From Mycolicibacterium psychrotolerans (GTDB lineage: Bacteria; Actinomycetota; Actinomycetes; Mycobacteriales; Mycobacteriaceae), in the NCBI RefSeq assembly GCF_010729305.1, contig NZ_AP022574.1:5394001-5458000 (forward strand): a DNA stretch of 64,000 nucleotides, read 5' to 3'. Shown here one piece after another: positions 9,899 to 18,232 of the stretch. A model generated the notes under the pieces. That model was not told the DNA's origin, ran no database searches, and saw only the letters and a list, made by a program, of their open reading frames with translations. The number at the start of each line of letters is the position of its first letter. The stretch's first letter is position 1. The position numbers and the translations under genes were made by a program.

Positions 9899-11035
9899 TC
9901 AGCTGCCGACCGTGAGACCGACCTTCTGGAATTCCTTGAGGTCGCAGTAGCCGGCCTTGGCCATCGACCGGCGCAGGCCGCCGACCAGGTTGAGCGCTCC
10001 GAACGGATCGTCGGACGGCCCGCTCAGCACCTGCTCGAGCGTCGGGCGTTCCCCGGCGGCCACCTGCAGCAGCGCGCCGCGCGGGAGCGACGGGTGCGCC
10101 GCCGCGGCGGGCCAGAACCAGCCTCCGCCGAGCGCTTCAGCGGCCGAGGCCAGCGGCGTGCCGAGCACCACGGCGTCGGCGCCGCACGCGATGGCCTTGG
10201 CCAGGTCGCCGGAGGTGTGGATGTCGCCGTCGGCCAGCACGTGCACGTAGCGGCCGCCGGTCTCGTCGAGGTATTCCCGGCGCGCGGCGGCGGCGTCGGC
10301 GATCGCGGTGGCCATCGGCACGCTGATCCCGAGCACCTCGTCCGACGTCGTCACCCCGGTGGTCGAGCCGTACCCCACGATCACGCCGGCAGCGCCGGTG
10401 CGCATCAGGTGCAGCGCGGTGCGGTGGTCGAGCACGCCGCCGGCCACCACCGGCACGTCGAGTTCGGAGATGAACGTCTTGAGGTTCAGCGGCTCGCGGT
10501 CCTGCGCAACCCGCTCAGCCGAGATGATCGTGCCCTGGATGACGAGCAGGTCGATGCCCGCGGCCACCAGCGTCGGCGTCAGCGCCTGCGCGTTCTGCGG
10601 CGAGACGCGCACCGCGGTGGTCACCCCGGCCTCCCGAATCCGCGCGACCGCGGCGCCCAGCAGCTCGGGATCCAAAGGCGCAGAATGCAATTGCTGCAGC
10701 AGCCGGATCGATGCCGACGGGTCGGGCTCCTTCGCCGCGGCCTCGATCACCTCGGCGATGCGGGCCTCGACGTCGGCGTGGCGCCCGATCAGGCCCTCGC
10801 CGTTGAGGATTCCGAGGCCACCCTGACGGCCCAGCTCGATGGCGAACTCCGGCGACACCAGCGCATCGGTCGGGTGGGCCAGCACCGGGATCTCGAACCG
10901 GTAGGCGTCGAGCTGCCAGGCCGTCGACACGTCCTGGGACGAGCGGGTGCGCCGCGACGGCACGATGTTGATGTCACCCAGTTCGTAGGTACGGCGCGCC
11001 GTCCGGCCCATGCCGATCTCGACCATGTCTCGCAT
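9899..11035 (-). CDS. guaB3: GuaB3-type IMP dehydrogenase/GMP reductase family protein
   Basis: This TIM-barrel protein of 378 residues (375 from the ATG at 11026, MVEIGMGRTARR) has the IMPDH/GMPR core, with VVAGGVLDHRTALHLMRTGAAG and LADGDIHTSG motifs, but no CBS domains. It lacks the GSICTTR catalytic cysteine loop seen in guaB2 next door. Actinobacteria carry it conserved in tandem with the true IMP dehydrogenase, as here (31 bp gap). Its own activity is not settled for mycobacteria. A role in balancing IMP, XMP and GMP pools is inferred from family and context. Confidence 0.9.
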   Translation of the reverse strand: MRDMVEIGMGRTARRTYELGDINIVPSRRTRSSQDVSTAWQLDAYRFEIPVLAHPTDALVSPEFAIELGRQGGLGILNGEGLIGRHADVEARIAEVIEAAAKEPDPSASIRLLQQLHSAPLDPELLGAAVARIREAGVTTAVRVSPQNAQALTPTLVAAGIDLLVIQGTIISAERVAQDREPLNLKTFISELDVPVVAGGVLDHRTALHLMRTGAAGVIVGYGSTTGVTTSDEVLGISVPMATAIADAAAARREYLDETGGRYVHVLADGDIHTSGDLAKAIACGADAVVLGTPLASAAEALGGGWFWPAAAAHPSLPRGALLQVAAGERPTLEQVLSGPSDDPFGALNLVGGLRRSMAKAGYCDLKEFQKVGLTVGS

Positions 11036-11065
11036 GTCTGCTCCCCTGTTCAGCCCGCAACGACC

Positions 11066-12619
11066 CTAGCGGGTGGTGTAGTTGGGGGCTTCCACCGTCA
11101 TCGTGATGTCGTGGGGGTGGCTCTCCTTGAGCCCGGCCGCGGTGATCTGCACGAACTGCGCCTGCTGCAGCTGCTCGATGGTGGCCGAGCCGGTGTAGCC
11201 CATCGCAGCACGCAGCCCGCCGACGAGCTGGTGGATGACCGTCGACAGCGGGCCGCGGAACGGCACCCGGCCCTCGATGCCTTCGGGCACCAGCTTGTCC
11301 TCGGAGAGAACGTCGTCCTGGAAGTAGCGGTCTTTGGAGTAGCTGCCGCGCAGATTCCCGCCCGCGCCCCGACCCTGCATCGCGCCCAGCGACCCCATGC
11401 CCCGGTAGCTCTTGAACTGCTTGCCGTTGACGAAGATCAGCTCGCCGGGCGACTCGGCGGTGCCGGCCAGCAGCGACCCCAGCATCGCGGTGGACGCGCC
11501 GGCCGCGAGCGCCTTGGCGATGTCCCCGGAGTACTGCAGACCACCGTCGGCGATCACCGGCACGCCGTGCGGTGCGCACGCCGCGACGGCCTCCAGAATC
11601 GCCGTGATCTGAGGAGCGCCGACACCGGCCACCACGCGGGTGGTGCAGATCGAGCCCGGTCCGACGCCCACCTTGACCGCGTCGGCGCCCGCCTCGACCA
11701 ACGCCAGGGCCGCCGAACGGGTGGCGACGTTGCCGCCGACGACCTCGACCCGGTCCCCGACGGTGACTTTGAGCCGGTGCACCATCTCGAGCACGCCGCG
11801 GTTGTGGGCGTGCGCGGTGTCGACGATCAGCACGTCGACCCCGGCGTCGGTCAGCGTCATCGCGCGCGACCACGCGTCGTCGCCGACGCCGACCGCGGCG
11901 CCGACGAGCAGGCGCCCGTCGCTGTCCTTGGTGGCCAACGGGAACTGCTCGGTCTTGACGAAGTCCTTGACCGTGATGAGCCCGGTGAGCGTGCCGTGCC
12001 CGTCGACGATCGGCAGCTTCTCGATTTTGTTGCGGCGCAACAGACCCAGCGCGGCCTCAGCGGACACGCCCTCCTGCGCGGTGATCAGCGGCGCCTTGGT
12101 CATCACCTCGGACACGGCCTTGGACTGGTCGACCTCGAAACGCATGTCGCGGTTGGTGATGATTCCGACAAGGGAGCCGAGGGCATCCACCACCGGCAGG
12201 CCGGAGATGCGGAACCGCGCGCACATCGCGTCGACCTCGGCCAGCGTGTTGTCCGGCGAGCAGGTCACCGGGTCGGTCACCATTCCGGCCTCGGACCGCT
12301 TGACGGTCTCCACCGCGCCCGCCTGCTCGGCAACGGGCAGGTTGCGGTGCAGCACGCCCATTCCGCCGGCGCGGGCCATCGCGATGGCCATCCGCGACTC
12401 GGTCACCGTGTCCATCGCGGAGCTCACCAGCGGCACCTTCAGCCGGATCTTGCGGGTCAGCTGACTCGAGGTGTCCGCCGTGGCGGGAATCACATCGGAG
12501 GCCGCGGGCAGCAGCAGGACGTCGTCGAACGTGAGCCCCAGCATCGCGACCTTGGTCGGGTCATCGCCGCCGGTGGGCACCGGCACGGCCAGGGGAATGC
12601 TGCTCTCGGCGATCGACAT
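11066..12619 (-). CDS. guaB2: Inosine-5'-monophosphate dehydrogenase
   Basis: The 517-residue protein contains the TIM-barrel core interrupted by a tandem CBS-domain module (about residues 115-235, with VVDALGSLVGIITNRDM and IVDGHGTLTGLITVKDF). It has the active-site loop GPGSICTTRVV carrying the catalytic Cys, and a later flap region around YFQDDVLSEDKLVPEG. It oxidises IMP to XMP with NAD+, the rate-limiting step of guanine nucleotide synthesis, and is the essential mycobacterial IMPDH. The ATG at 12619 heads a transcript continuing into guaB3. A TAAGAT hexamer on the minus strand at 12674-12679 is a possible -10 element. Confidence 0.96.
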   Translation of the reverse strand: MSIAESSIPLAVPVPTGGDDPTKVAMLGLTFDDVLLLPAASDVIPATADTSSQLTRKIRLKVPLVSSAMDTVTESRMAIAMARAGGMGVLHRNLPVAEQAGAVETVKRSEAGMVTDPVTCSPDNTLAEVDAMCARFRISGLPVVDALGSLVGIITNRDMRFEVDQSKAVSEVMTKAPLITAQEGVSAEAALGLLRRNKIEKLPIVDGHGTLTGLITVKDFVKTEQFPLATKDSDGRLLVGAAVGVGDDAWSRAMTLTDAGVDVLIVDTAHAHNRGVLEMVHRLKVTVGDRVEVVGGNVATRSAALALVEAGADAVKVGVGPGSICTTRVVAGVGAPQITAILEAVAACAPHGVPVIADGGLQYSGDIAKALAAGASTAMLGSLLAGTAESPGELIFVNGKQFKSYRGMGSLGAMQGRGAGGNLRGSYSKDRYFQDDVLSEDKLVPEGIEGRVPFRGPLSTVIHQLVGGLRAAMGYTGSATIEQLQQAQFVQITAAGLKESHPHDITMTVEAPNYTTR

Positions 12620-12765
12620 GGGAGCCTCCAGTAACCAGACACGGGACAGGCGACAGACGCGACCTGAAAGCCCATCTTATCGGCATCAAGCTCGGCATTT
12701 CCGTTCGCCATGACGTGCCGCGCGAGTGCTGGCGCGATCCCCGGGGGGCTGCGTACTCTTGTGTC

Positions 12766-13170
12766 GTGCGAGACCACCTGCCGCCAGGATTGCCGCCTGA
12801 CCCGTTCGCCGACGACCCGAGTGATCCGTCGGCGGCGCTGGATGCGCTGGAGCCGGGTCAGCCGCTCGATCCGCAGGAACGCACCGCCGTGGAGGCCGAT
12901 CTGGCCGACCTGGCTGTTTACGAAGCGCTGTTGGCGCACAAGGGAATTCGCGGTCTCGTGGTCTGCTGCGACGAATGCCAGCAGGACCACTATCACGACT
13001 GGGACATGCTGCGCGCGAACCTGTTGCAGCTGCTGGTCGACGGAACCGTCCGTCCGCACGAGCCGGCCTACGACCCCGAGCCCGACTCCTACGTCACCTG
13101 GGATTACTGCCGCGGTTACGCCGACGCGTCACTCAACGAGGCCGCGTCGGAGTCCGACGGCTATCGCTGA
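12766..13170 (+). CDS. DUF5319 family protein (Rv3412-like)
   Basis: A conserved actinobacterial protein of 134 residues that starts at the GTG of 12766 (VRDHLPPGLPPDPF); the frame is open further upstream but without conservation-like sequence. It is acidic, with a Cys/His group CCDECQQDHYHDWDM around residues 66-80 and a Trp/Cys stretch TWDYCRGY near the C-terminus. That arrangement could bind metal but is not a recognised catalytic motif. It lies divergent to guaB2 and convergent to rsdA, exactly as Rv3412 does. Function is unknown. Confidence 0.82.
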   Translation: MRDHLPPGLPPDPFADDPSDPSAALDALEPGQPLDPQERTAVEADLADLAVYEALLAHKGIRGLVVCCDECQQDHYHDWDMLRANLLQLLVDGTVRPHEPAYDPEPDSYVTWDYCRGYADASLNEAASESDGYR

Positions 13171-13189
13171 CGGCTGAACCGCCGGCCGG

Positions 13190-14374
13190 TCAGCTGGTGC
13201 GCGCCTGTCCGGGCGGCACCGCAGGCGGGCCCGGAACCGCCGGGCGCGCGGGAGCCGCCGGCACCTCCGGCACAGCCGGGATCACCGCTGTCTCGGGCTC
13301 GACAGGAATCATGAGCAGCGTCGTGGTGGTCGGCACCAGAATCTCGACGGACGAGGGCACCGTCACGGCCGGCACCAGGGTCGTCGTCGGCAGTGGAGTG
13401 GGCGACGGTTGCGGTGTCGGCGTCGGCCGCGGCGCGGACGTCGGCGACGGCGCAGCGGTCGTCGATTGCTGAGCCACCACCGACGTCGAGGTAGGAGTGG
13501 GCGCCACGGTCGTCGTCGGTGTCGGTGACGGCGCCGCGGTCGTCACGGTGGTCGCCGGCGTCGGACTCGGCGCCGCAGTGGGCGTCGGCGACGCCGGGGA
13601 CGTCTCCGAGGACGGCGAAGGCGACGGCGAACCGCTGGTCGACGTCTCCGACGGCGACGACGGGTCGGTCGACGAACTCGTCGGCGTCGTCTCCGTCGGC
13701 ACGGTGAGCGACAACGTGTTCGGGTCGACACTGATCGAGGGGAATGTGGGCAGCGGGGCGCCCGGAGGCACCGTCGCGGCCGGGTTCTGGGCCTCGACCT
13801 TGACGGTCAGCTCCTGCCACTGGGACACCAGATCGGCCTTGCGCTCGTCGTCACCGACTCCGGCCACGGTGGTCGTGACGGCCTCCAGCTTCGCCTGAGC
13901 GCCCTGCCAGTCACCCTGCTCGATGAGACGCTGCACCTGCTGCATCTCGGTCTGGGCGGCCAGCGCCACCGCGTCGTCGCGGGCCTGGGTCTGCTCCCCG
14001 AACAGCACGCTGCGCAGACCGTAGAGCGCGTCGCCGGGTCCGGATCCGGCGATCACCGCGCCGAAGCCCCCCAGACACAGCACGGCAGCGGCAGCCGAGC
14101 CGACCACCGCCAGCGACAACCGTCGCCGCCGGCCCGGGGACGTCGCGCGATCCAGCGCCGCAGCGGCCTCCTCGGTGGTGAGCACCGATCCCGTCGGCGT
14201 CTCTCGCACATCGTCGCGCCAGCCGGCCAGCAGGTACGCCAGCTCGGCGTCGCCGCGATCGGTCGAGTACGGGGGCTGCTGCGAGGCCAGGGCATCGAGG
14301 AACTGGTCGGTGCGATTGATGTCGTTCAGCGACGGATCACCGCCATTGGCGTTCCAGCGTCCGAAATCAGGCAT
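13190..14374 (-). CDS. rsdA: Anti-sigma-D factor RsdA
   Basis: This 394-residue protein overlaps the sigD 3' end by 8 bp and is the Rv3413c equivalent. Residues 1-80 form the cytoplasmic sigma-D-binding part (DINRTDQFLDALA, ELAYLLAGWRDD). One membrane helix follows at about 88-112 (LAVVGSAAAAVLCLGGFGAV), then an extracytoplasmic helical section to about 205. The rest is a very long Pro/Thr/Ser-rich tail of SPTP/TPTP-like units. It sequesters SigD at the membrane until regulated proteolysis releases it (family knowledge). The tail appears longer than in M. tuberculosis and may span the periplasm or be glycosylated (inference). Confidence 0.9.
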   Translation of the reverse strand: MPDFGRWNANGGDPSLNDINRTDQFLDALASQQPPYSTDRGDAELAYLLAGWRDDVRETPTGSVLTTEEAAAALDRATSPGRRRRLSLAVVGSAAAAVLCLGGFGAVIAGSGPGDALYGLRSVLFGEQTQARDDAVALAAQTEMQQVQRLIEQGDWQGAQAKLEAVTTTVAGVGDDERKADLVSQWQELTVKVEAQNPAATVPPGAPLPTFPSISVDPNTLSLTVPTETTPTSSSTDPSSPSETSTSGSPSPSPSSETSPASPTPTAAPSPTPATTVTTAAPSPTPTTTVAPTPTSTSVVAQQSTTAAPSPTSAPRPTPTPQPSPTPLPTTTLVPAVTVPSSVEILVPTTTTLLMIPVEPETAVIPAVPEVPAAPARPAVPGPPAVPPGQARTS

Positions 14375-14945
14375 GGTCGCGTCCGTTCGCGGTGATCTCC
14401 GCCTTCAGCCGCGACAGCGCGCGGTGCTGGGCCACCCGCACGGCACCCGCGGTGCTGCCGACAGCCTCGGCGGTCTCCTCCGCGCTCATCCCGACCACGA
14501 CGCGCAGGATCAGGATCTCGCGCTGCTTCTCGGGGAGCACCTGCAGGAGGGCGTTCATGCGGGCCGACGATTCGGACTCGATCGCCTTCTGCTCGGGGCC
14601 GGCCTCGCCGGAGAAGCGCTCGGGCACGACATCCATCGGATCGGCCTTGTTACGCCCCGCGGCACGATGCGCGTCAGCAACCTTGTGCGCTGCGATGCCG
14701 TACACGAAGGCCAGGAACGGTCGTCCCTGATCCCTGTACCGCGGCAGCGCCGTGATGGCAGCCAAGCACACCTCCTGAGCAACGTCATCAGCTGAGAGAC
14801 CGCTACGCTCCGCGGTCCCCACGCGCGCCCGGCAGTACCGGACGACGAGGGGGCGGATGATCTCCAGCACCTCCCGGAGTGCGTTTCGATCGCCGGCAAT
14901 CGCTTCAGCGACGACAGCATCGAGACGTTCTCCCGAAATTGTCAT
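14367..14945 (-). CDS. sigD: RNA polymerase sigma factor SigD (ECF)
   Basis: The 192-residue ECF sigma factor has region 2 (VRYCRARVG, LSADDVAQEVCLAAI, FLAFVYGIAAHKVADAHR) and region 4 with the helix-turn-helix MSAEETAEAVGSTAGAVRVAQHRAL. It directs RNA polymerase to a stationary-phase/starvation regulon in mycobacteria (family knowledge). Its gene is coupled to the anti-sigma gene rsdA by an 8-bp overlap, so both are made together. The upstream 122 bp separates it from the next minus-strand gene. The ATG at 14945 was chosen because the frame closes soon above it. Confidence 0.95.
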   Translation of the reverse strand: MTISGERLDAVVAEAIAGDRNALREVLEIIRPLVVRYCRARVGTAERSGLSADDVAQEVCLAAITALPRYRDQGRPFLAFVYGIAAHKVADAHRAAGRNKADPMDVVPERFSGEAGPEQKAIESESSARMNALLQVLPEKQREILILRVVVGMSAEETAEAVGSTAGAVRVAQHRALSRLKAEITANGRDHA

Positions 14946-15067
14946 CGTGTGCAGGGTCTCCAGCGTTACGTCGGGGACACATCCCGGAGGGGAGGTGGCT
15001 ACGGTCGTCGGTACCGAATAAGTGTCGGCTCAGACAAACAATAACGACCGCGATGGGCGCAACCGCG

Positions 15068-15856
15068 TTAGCGCGAGCGCCACACGCCGCCTCGTCTGAT
15101 CACGGTTTCGGCGCAGGTGTCGCGGATGTCCGTGATCTGGGCCGGTGAGTGCTCGGCACTACCGATCCCGACGAGCAGGGACGCGACCGCCCAGCGCAGC
15201 GGTATCAGACCGTGCTCGCCGGACTCGGCCAGCGCGCGATCGCCCTCCTGGCGGGCCGCACCGAGGTCGCCGGCGGCGCAATGCGCGGCCGCGAGGACCA
15301 CGCGTGATTTGACGCGATGCCGGATCGATGGGCCCGCGTCGGCCAGGTGCACGGCGCGTTCGGCGTGAGCGAGCGCGGTGTCGTCGCCGCACGCCATCGC
15401 CAGCTCCGCCGACACCCACGCCAGCCGGATCGGCAACCGCGCACCCGAGGTGACGGCGACGAGGTCGGCGGCGCGCTGCAGCGCACGCTGCGAAGCGGCG
15501 AACCGCCCCACTCCGAGCGCATCGGCGGCCAGACCGACGAGAGCGTCGGCGCCGGCCTCGCCGGTACCGCCGGACAGCGCCCACGCCCGGCCGTCGAGCG
15601 AGCGGGCACGGTCATGCCAGCCGAGCTGACGCAGAAAGGACGCGCGGGTGCTCTGCGCCAGCGACAGCATCAAGCCACGCGGGCGCAATCGCAGCAGCGC
15701 GTCGAGGTCGGCGTGGGCGCAGGCGTAACGGCCCTGCCCGGCAGCGGCGACCGCGCGCAGCCACCGGTCGTGTGGGGTGACGGCGCTCGGCAGCGGCCAC
15801 GCACCGGGGTTGCTGCCGAAGGCTTCGTCGTCCATCTCGAAACGCGACGCTATCAA
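15068..15856 (-). CDS. Conserved TPR-like protein, Rv3415c equivalent
   Basis: The protein has about 262 residues and is Ala-rich, with repeated helical units that look tetratricopeptide-like (for example RSLDGRAWALSGGTGEAGADAL and LGVGRFAASQRALQRAADLV), so a protein-interaction solenoid is likely. It has no signal peptide, membrane segment or catalytic motif. It sits upstream of sigD and divergent to whiB3, matching Rv3415c. ATG 15856 (MIASRFEMDD) and ATG 15835 (MDDEAFGSN) are both possible starts. Its role is unknown; the neighbourhood suggests a link to SigD or WhiB3 stress responses, by position only. Confidence 0.72.
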   Translation of the reverse strand: MIASRFEMDDEAFGSNPGAWPLPSAVTPHDRWLRAVAAAGQGRYACAHADLDALLRLRPRGLMLSLAQSTRASFLRQLGWHDRARSLDGRAWALSGGTGEAGADALVGLAADALGVGRFAASQRALQRAADLVAVTSGARLPIRLAWVSAELAMACGDDTALAHAERAVHLADAGPSIRHRVKSRVVLAAAHCAAGDLGAARQEGDRALAESGEHGLIPLRWAVASLLVGIGSAEHSPAQITDIRDTCAETVIRRGGVWRSR

Positions 15857-16229
15857 CCCCGCCGATCTGTTGAGCGCGTCAGTTAACAGTTCGTGGTGAC
15901 CATGTTACGAACAGGAAAACTGGAAGACGGGTGTCGAGTTCGGTTCGGGCAGCGCGGAATTAACTGACCGGGAGAAATGGCGCCTAAATAGGCCGTGGGA
16001 CGGTTGTCGATAACACCCCACTCGTTGCGAACGCGTCGCACCGATGAACGTGATGTAAATTTTCTGCCTGCGCGTATGCGGTTTCGCACAGGGGGGCGCT
16101 ATTGACGGAAATTCGTGAGCCCTTCTACGTTGTGTGCACGAGTGGTCATCGGCGACTGTGCTCGGATCTTTTCCACGACTGACATATCCACGTCGTCCGC
16201 GAAATGGGTGTGCAGAGAGGGGTTTCGCA
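15857..16229. promoter_or_regulatory. Long divergent regulatory region before whiB3
   Basis: These 373 bp hold no convincing gene and are noticeably lower in GC than the flanks. They must contain the whiB3 promoter and probably a long 5' leader, as well as the start signals of the Rv3415c-like gene. An inverted repeat GTTCGT (15889-15894) and ACGAAC (15907-15912) with a 12-bp spacer is one possible protein site. Small open frames here have no ribosome-binding context and were left out. Confidence 0.55.
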
Positions 16230-16520
16230 GTGCCACAGCCGCAGCAGCTTCCCGGTCCGAACGCCGACATCTGGGATTGGCAGATGCAAGGCCTTTGCCG
16301 GGGCGTCGATTCCTCCGTGTTCTTCCATCCCGACGGGGAGCGTGGCCGCGCCCGCGCCCAGCGGGAGATGCGCGCCAAAGAGATGTGCCGCAGTTGCCCG
16401 GTGATCACCCAGTGCCGCTCGCACGCACTCGCCGTCGGTGAGCCCTATGGCATCTGGGGCGGTTTGAGCGAGTCGGAGCGCGAGCTTCTGCTCAAGCGGG
16501 GCATCCGCCGGTCGGCCTGA
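16230..16520 (+). CDS. whiB3: WhiB3, iron-sulfur redox-sensing regulator
   Basis: The GTG at 16230, preceded by AGAGAGGGG, gives 96 residues starting MPQPQQLPGPNADIW, the conserved WhiB3 N-terminus. The four cluster ligands are C23, C53, C56 and C62, and the GIWGG turn (74-78) precedes the basic tail KRGIRRSA. It binds a 4Fe-4S cluster, senses O2/NO and redox state, and with SigA controls lipid and redox genes (family knowledge). The open frame extends upstream to 16134, but that part is not WhiB-like. Its last 29 bases overlap the 3' end of the convergent NmrA-type gene. Confidence 0.95.
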   Translation: MPQPQQLPGPNADIWDWQMQGLCRGVDSSVFFHPDGERGRARAQREMRAKEMCRSCPVITQCRSHALAVGEPYGIWGGLSESERELLLKRGIRRSA

Positions 16521-17259
16521 TGGACGCCAGCCACTGTTCGAACGTCGTCGGTGCGATCCGCGCGCCGTCGCCGGGGAGCAGGATGGTGCCGGCCAACTCC
16601 TCACCCAACGGACCCGACCACGTCGGAATCAGCGTGACGTCGCGACCGAGCGCGGCATGCGTGCGCCGCGCCATGTCGACGAGATCCTGCGTCTGCGGGC
16701 CGGCGACGTCGACGTAGCGCCCCTGCGGTTCGCCGACCGCGATCTCGGCGAGCACCTCGGCGATGTCGTCGGGGGCGATCGGCTGGACGAGCAGCGGAGC
16801 GATCGCCGCGACGCCGTCATGTTCGGTCCAGCTGGCGGCCAGAGCCGCGAAATCGTGAAACTGCGTCGCCGGGACGATGGTCCACGGCACAGGTCCGTCT
16901 TGCACCAACCGTTCCTGCACGCGTTTACCGGCGTAGTGGTCGGTGCCGCCGTCGGTCCGGTCGATCCCGACGATGGACAGCAGCACATGGTGTCGAACAC
17001 CGGCACGTTGCTCCGCGCCGAGCAGGTTGGCCGTCGTCGTCTGAAAGTAGGACCGGGTCTCGTCGAGACCCATCGGCGGTGCGCTGGTGGTGTCGACGAC
17101 CGCGTCGACGCCCTGCAGAGCGTCGTCCAGCCCGGCGCCTGTGAGCAGGTCGACTCCAAGCGAGCGGCTGATCCGCACCACCTCGTGCCCGCTTCGTGCG
17201 AGCGCCGAGGCGGTACGGGCACCGATGTTGCCAGTGGCCCCGGCTACTGCGACATGCAT
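16492..17259 (-). CDS. NmrA-like NAD(P)-binding protein
   Basis: This 255-residue atypical SDR starts MHVAVAGATGNIGARTA, so the GxxGxxG dinucleotide motif is at residues 7-13. It lacks the YxxxK catalytic pair in the usual place and has the later DHYAGKRVQERLV and PATQFHDFAALAASW segments typical of NmrA/isoflavone-reductase-like sensors and quinone reductases. It probably binds NADP(H). It is convergent with and overlaps whiB3 by 29 bp, and is divergent from the thiocyanate hydrolase operon across 108 bp. It marks the start of the block not found between whiB3 and groEL1 in M. tuberculosis. Confidence 0.78.
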   Translation of the reverse strand: MHVAVAGATGNIGARTASALARSGHEVVRISRSLGVDLLTGAGLDDALQGVDAVVDTTSAPPMGLDETRSYFQTTTANLLGAEQRAGVRHHVLLSIVGIDRTDGGTDHYAGKRVQERLVQDGPVPWTIVPATQFHDFAALAASWTEHDGVAAIAPLLVQPIAPDDIAEVLAEIAVGEPQGRYVDVAGPQTQDLVDMARRTHAALGRDVTLIPTWSGPLGEELAGTILLPGDGARIAPTTFEQWLASIRPTGGCPA

Positions 17260-17367
17260 GAGGCTTCTCCCGTTGTCGGGTACACGTCGATCATCGACCT
17301 GATCGGCGCGCCCCGTCTACCGCGAAACGGCCCCGAGGCAGTCGGCCCCGACGTTAGGCTGCGACAG

Positions 17368-18204
17368 GTGAGCACGGCCGCTGAACGCGCTGCCCAACTC
17401 GAACTCGTCGCCCGGCTGAAGTCGGCGTTCCCCGAACTACCGGACGCTCCCCCGCCGGACATGCTCGATCCGGCGCGAATCAAGGCTTACCTCAAGCCCG
17501 TTCACGACGTCGGCGGTGAGCCCGACGCGCCGATGAAGTACGAGAACAAGCAGTACGAGACCTGGGAAGAGCTCACCTACGTCATGTGCGAGGTGCTGGC
17601 CTGGCGCGGCATCTGGCTCTCCGAGGAACGCCGCCGCATCGGCAACGTCGACGTCGGCCGGGCCGAATACCTCGGACTGCCCTACTACGGCCGGTGGCTG
17701 CTCGCGGTGGCCCGCGTGCTCGTGGAGAAGCACCACATCAGCCTCGGTGAGCTCAGCGAGCGCATGGCCGAGGTCAAGGACCGCTACGCCGACGGACTGG
17801 GTGGCCGAACGCCCGACGCCGCGCCGAAGTCCGAGGGCGACGGCGCCGGGGTGTTGCGCAACGCCCATCATCAGCACGCCGTCGGCAAGGGTGATCCGCA
17901 GGTGTACGCCGGTCTGGCCGGGGAGCCGAAGTTCGCGGTCGGGGACGCCGTCGTCGTGCGGGACCTGCCGGTGGTGTTCTACACCCGCACCCCCGAGTAC
18001 GTGCGCGGGGCGACGGGACGCATCGCCCCCGTGGCCTACGAGAGTCCCGCCGCCGAGGACGAGACCTGGGACCGGCCCGACGCCCGCCCGGAATGGTTCT
18101 ACGTGGTGGAGTTCAACCAGTCCGAACTGTGGCACGGCTACACGGGCACCGCCACCGACACGCTGCGCACCGAGCTGCCCGAGCGCTGGCTCGCCGCCGT
18201 CTGA
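17368..18204 (+). CDS. Thiocyanate hydrolase, fused beta-alpha subunit (NHase-beta fold)
   Basis: The 278-residue protein from GTG 17368 has two halves. The N-terminal half (about 20-140) carries HDVGG and YYGRWLLAVARVLVEKHHIS, like the NHase beta N-domain and the separate ScnB of Thiobacillus thioparus. A polar linker (about 143-165) leads to an SH3-like C-terminal half beginning HHQHAVGKGDPQ. This half contains LPVVFYTRTPEYVRGATG and YESPAAEDE, which resemble the separate ScnA subunit as I recall it, more than nitrile hydratase (HTRLPRYVRG). The family hydrolyses thiocyanate to carbonyl sulfide and ammonia in the cytoplasm. The protein pairs with the gamma subunit 28 bp downstream. Confidence 0.8.
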   Translation: MSTAAERAAQLELVARLKSAFPELPDAPPPDMLDPARIKAYLKPVHDVGGEPDAPMKYENKQYETWEELTYVMCEVLAWRGIWLSEERRRIGNVDVGRAEYLGLPYYGRWLLAVARVLVEKHHISLGELSERMAEVKDRYADGLGGRTPDAAPKSEGDGAGVLRNAHHQHAVGKGDPQVYAGLAGEPKFAVGDAVVVRDLPVVFYTRTPEYVRGATGRIAPVAYESPAAEDETWDRPDARPEWFYVVEFNQSELWHGYTGTATDTLRTELPERWLAAV

Positions 18205-18232
18205 AACCAGCTGCCGCAGAAGGGAAATCGCT

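Noticed and set aside
9869..12634. Plus-strand open frame of 921 codons opposite guaB3-guaB2
   Set aside because: Antisense frame produced by high GC third positions; the product is low-complexity Arg/His/Gly-rich and both minus-strand genes are unmistakable.
13300..13720. Tandem repeat or CRISPR-like region
   Set aside because: The periodicity comes from Ser/Pro/Thr codons in the RsdA tail; no constant repeats with unique spacers.
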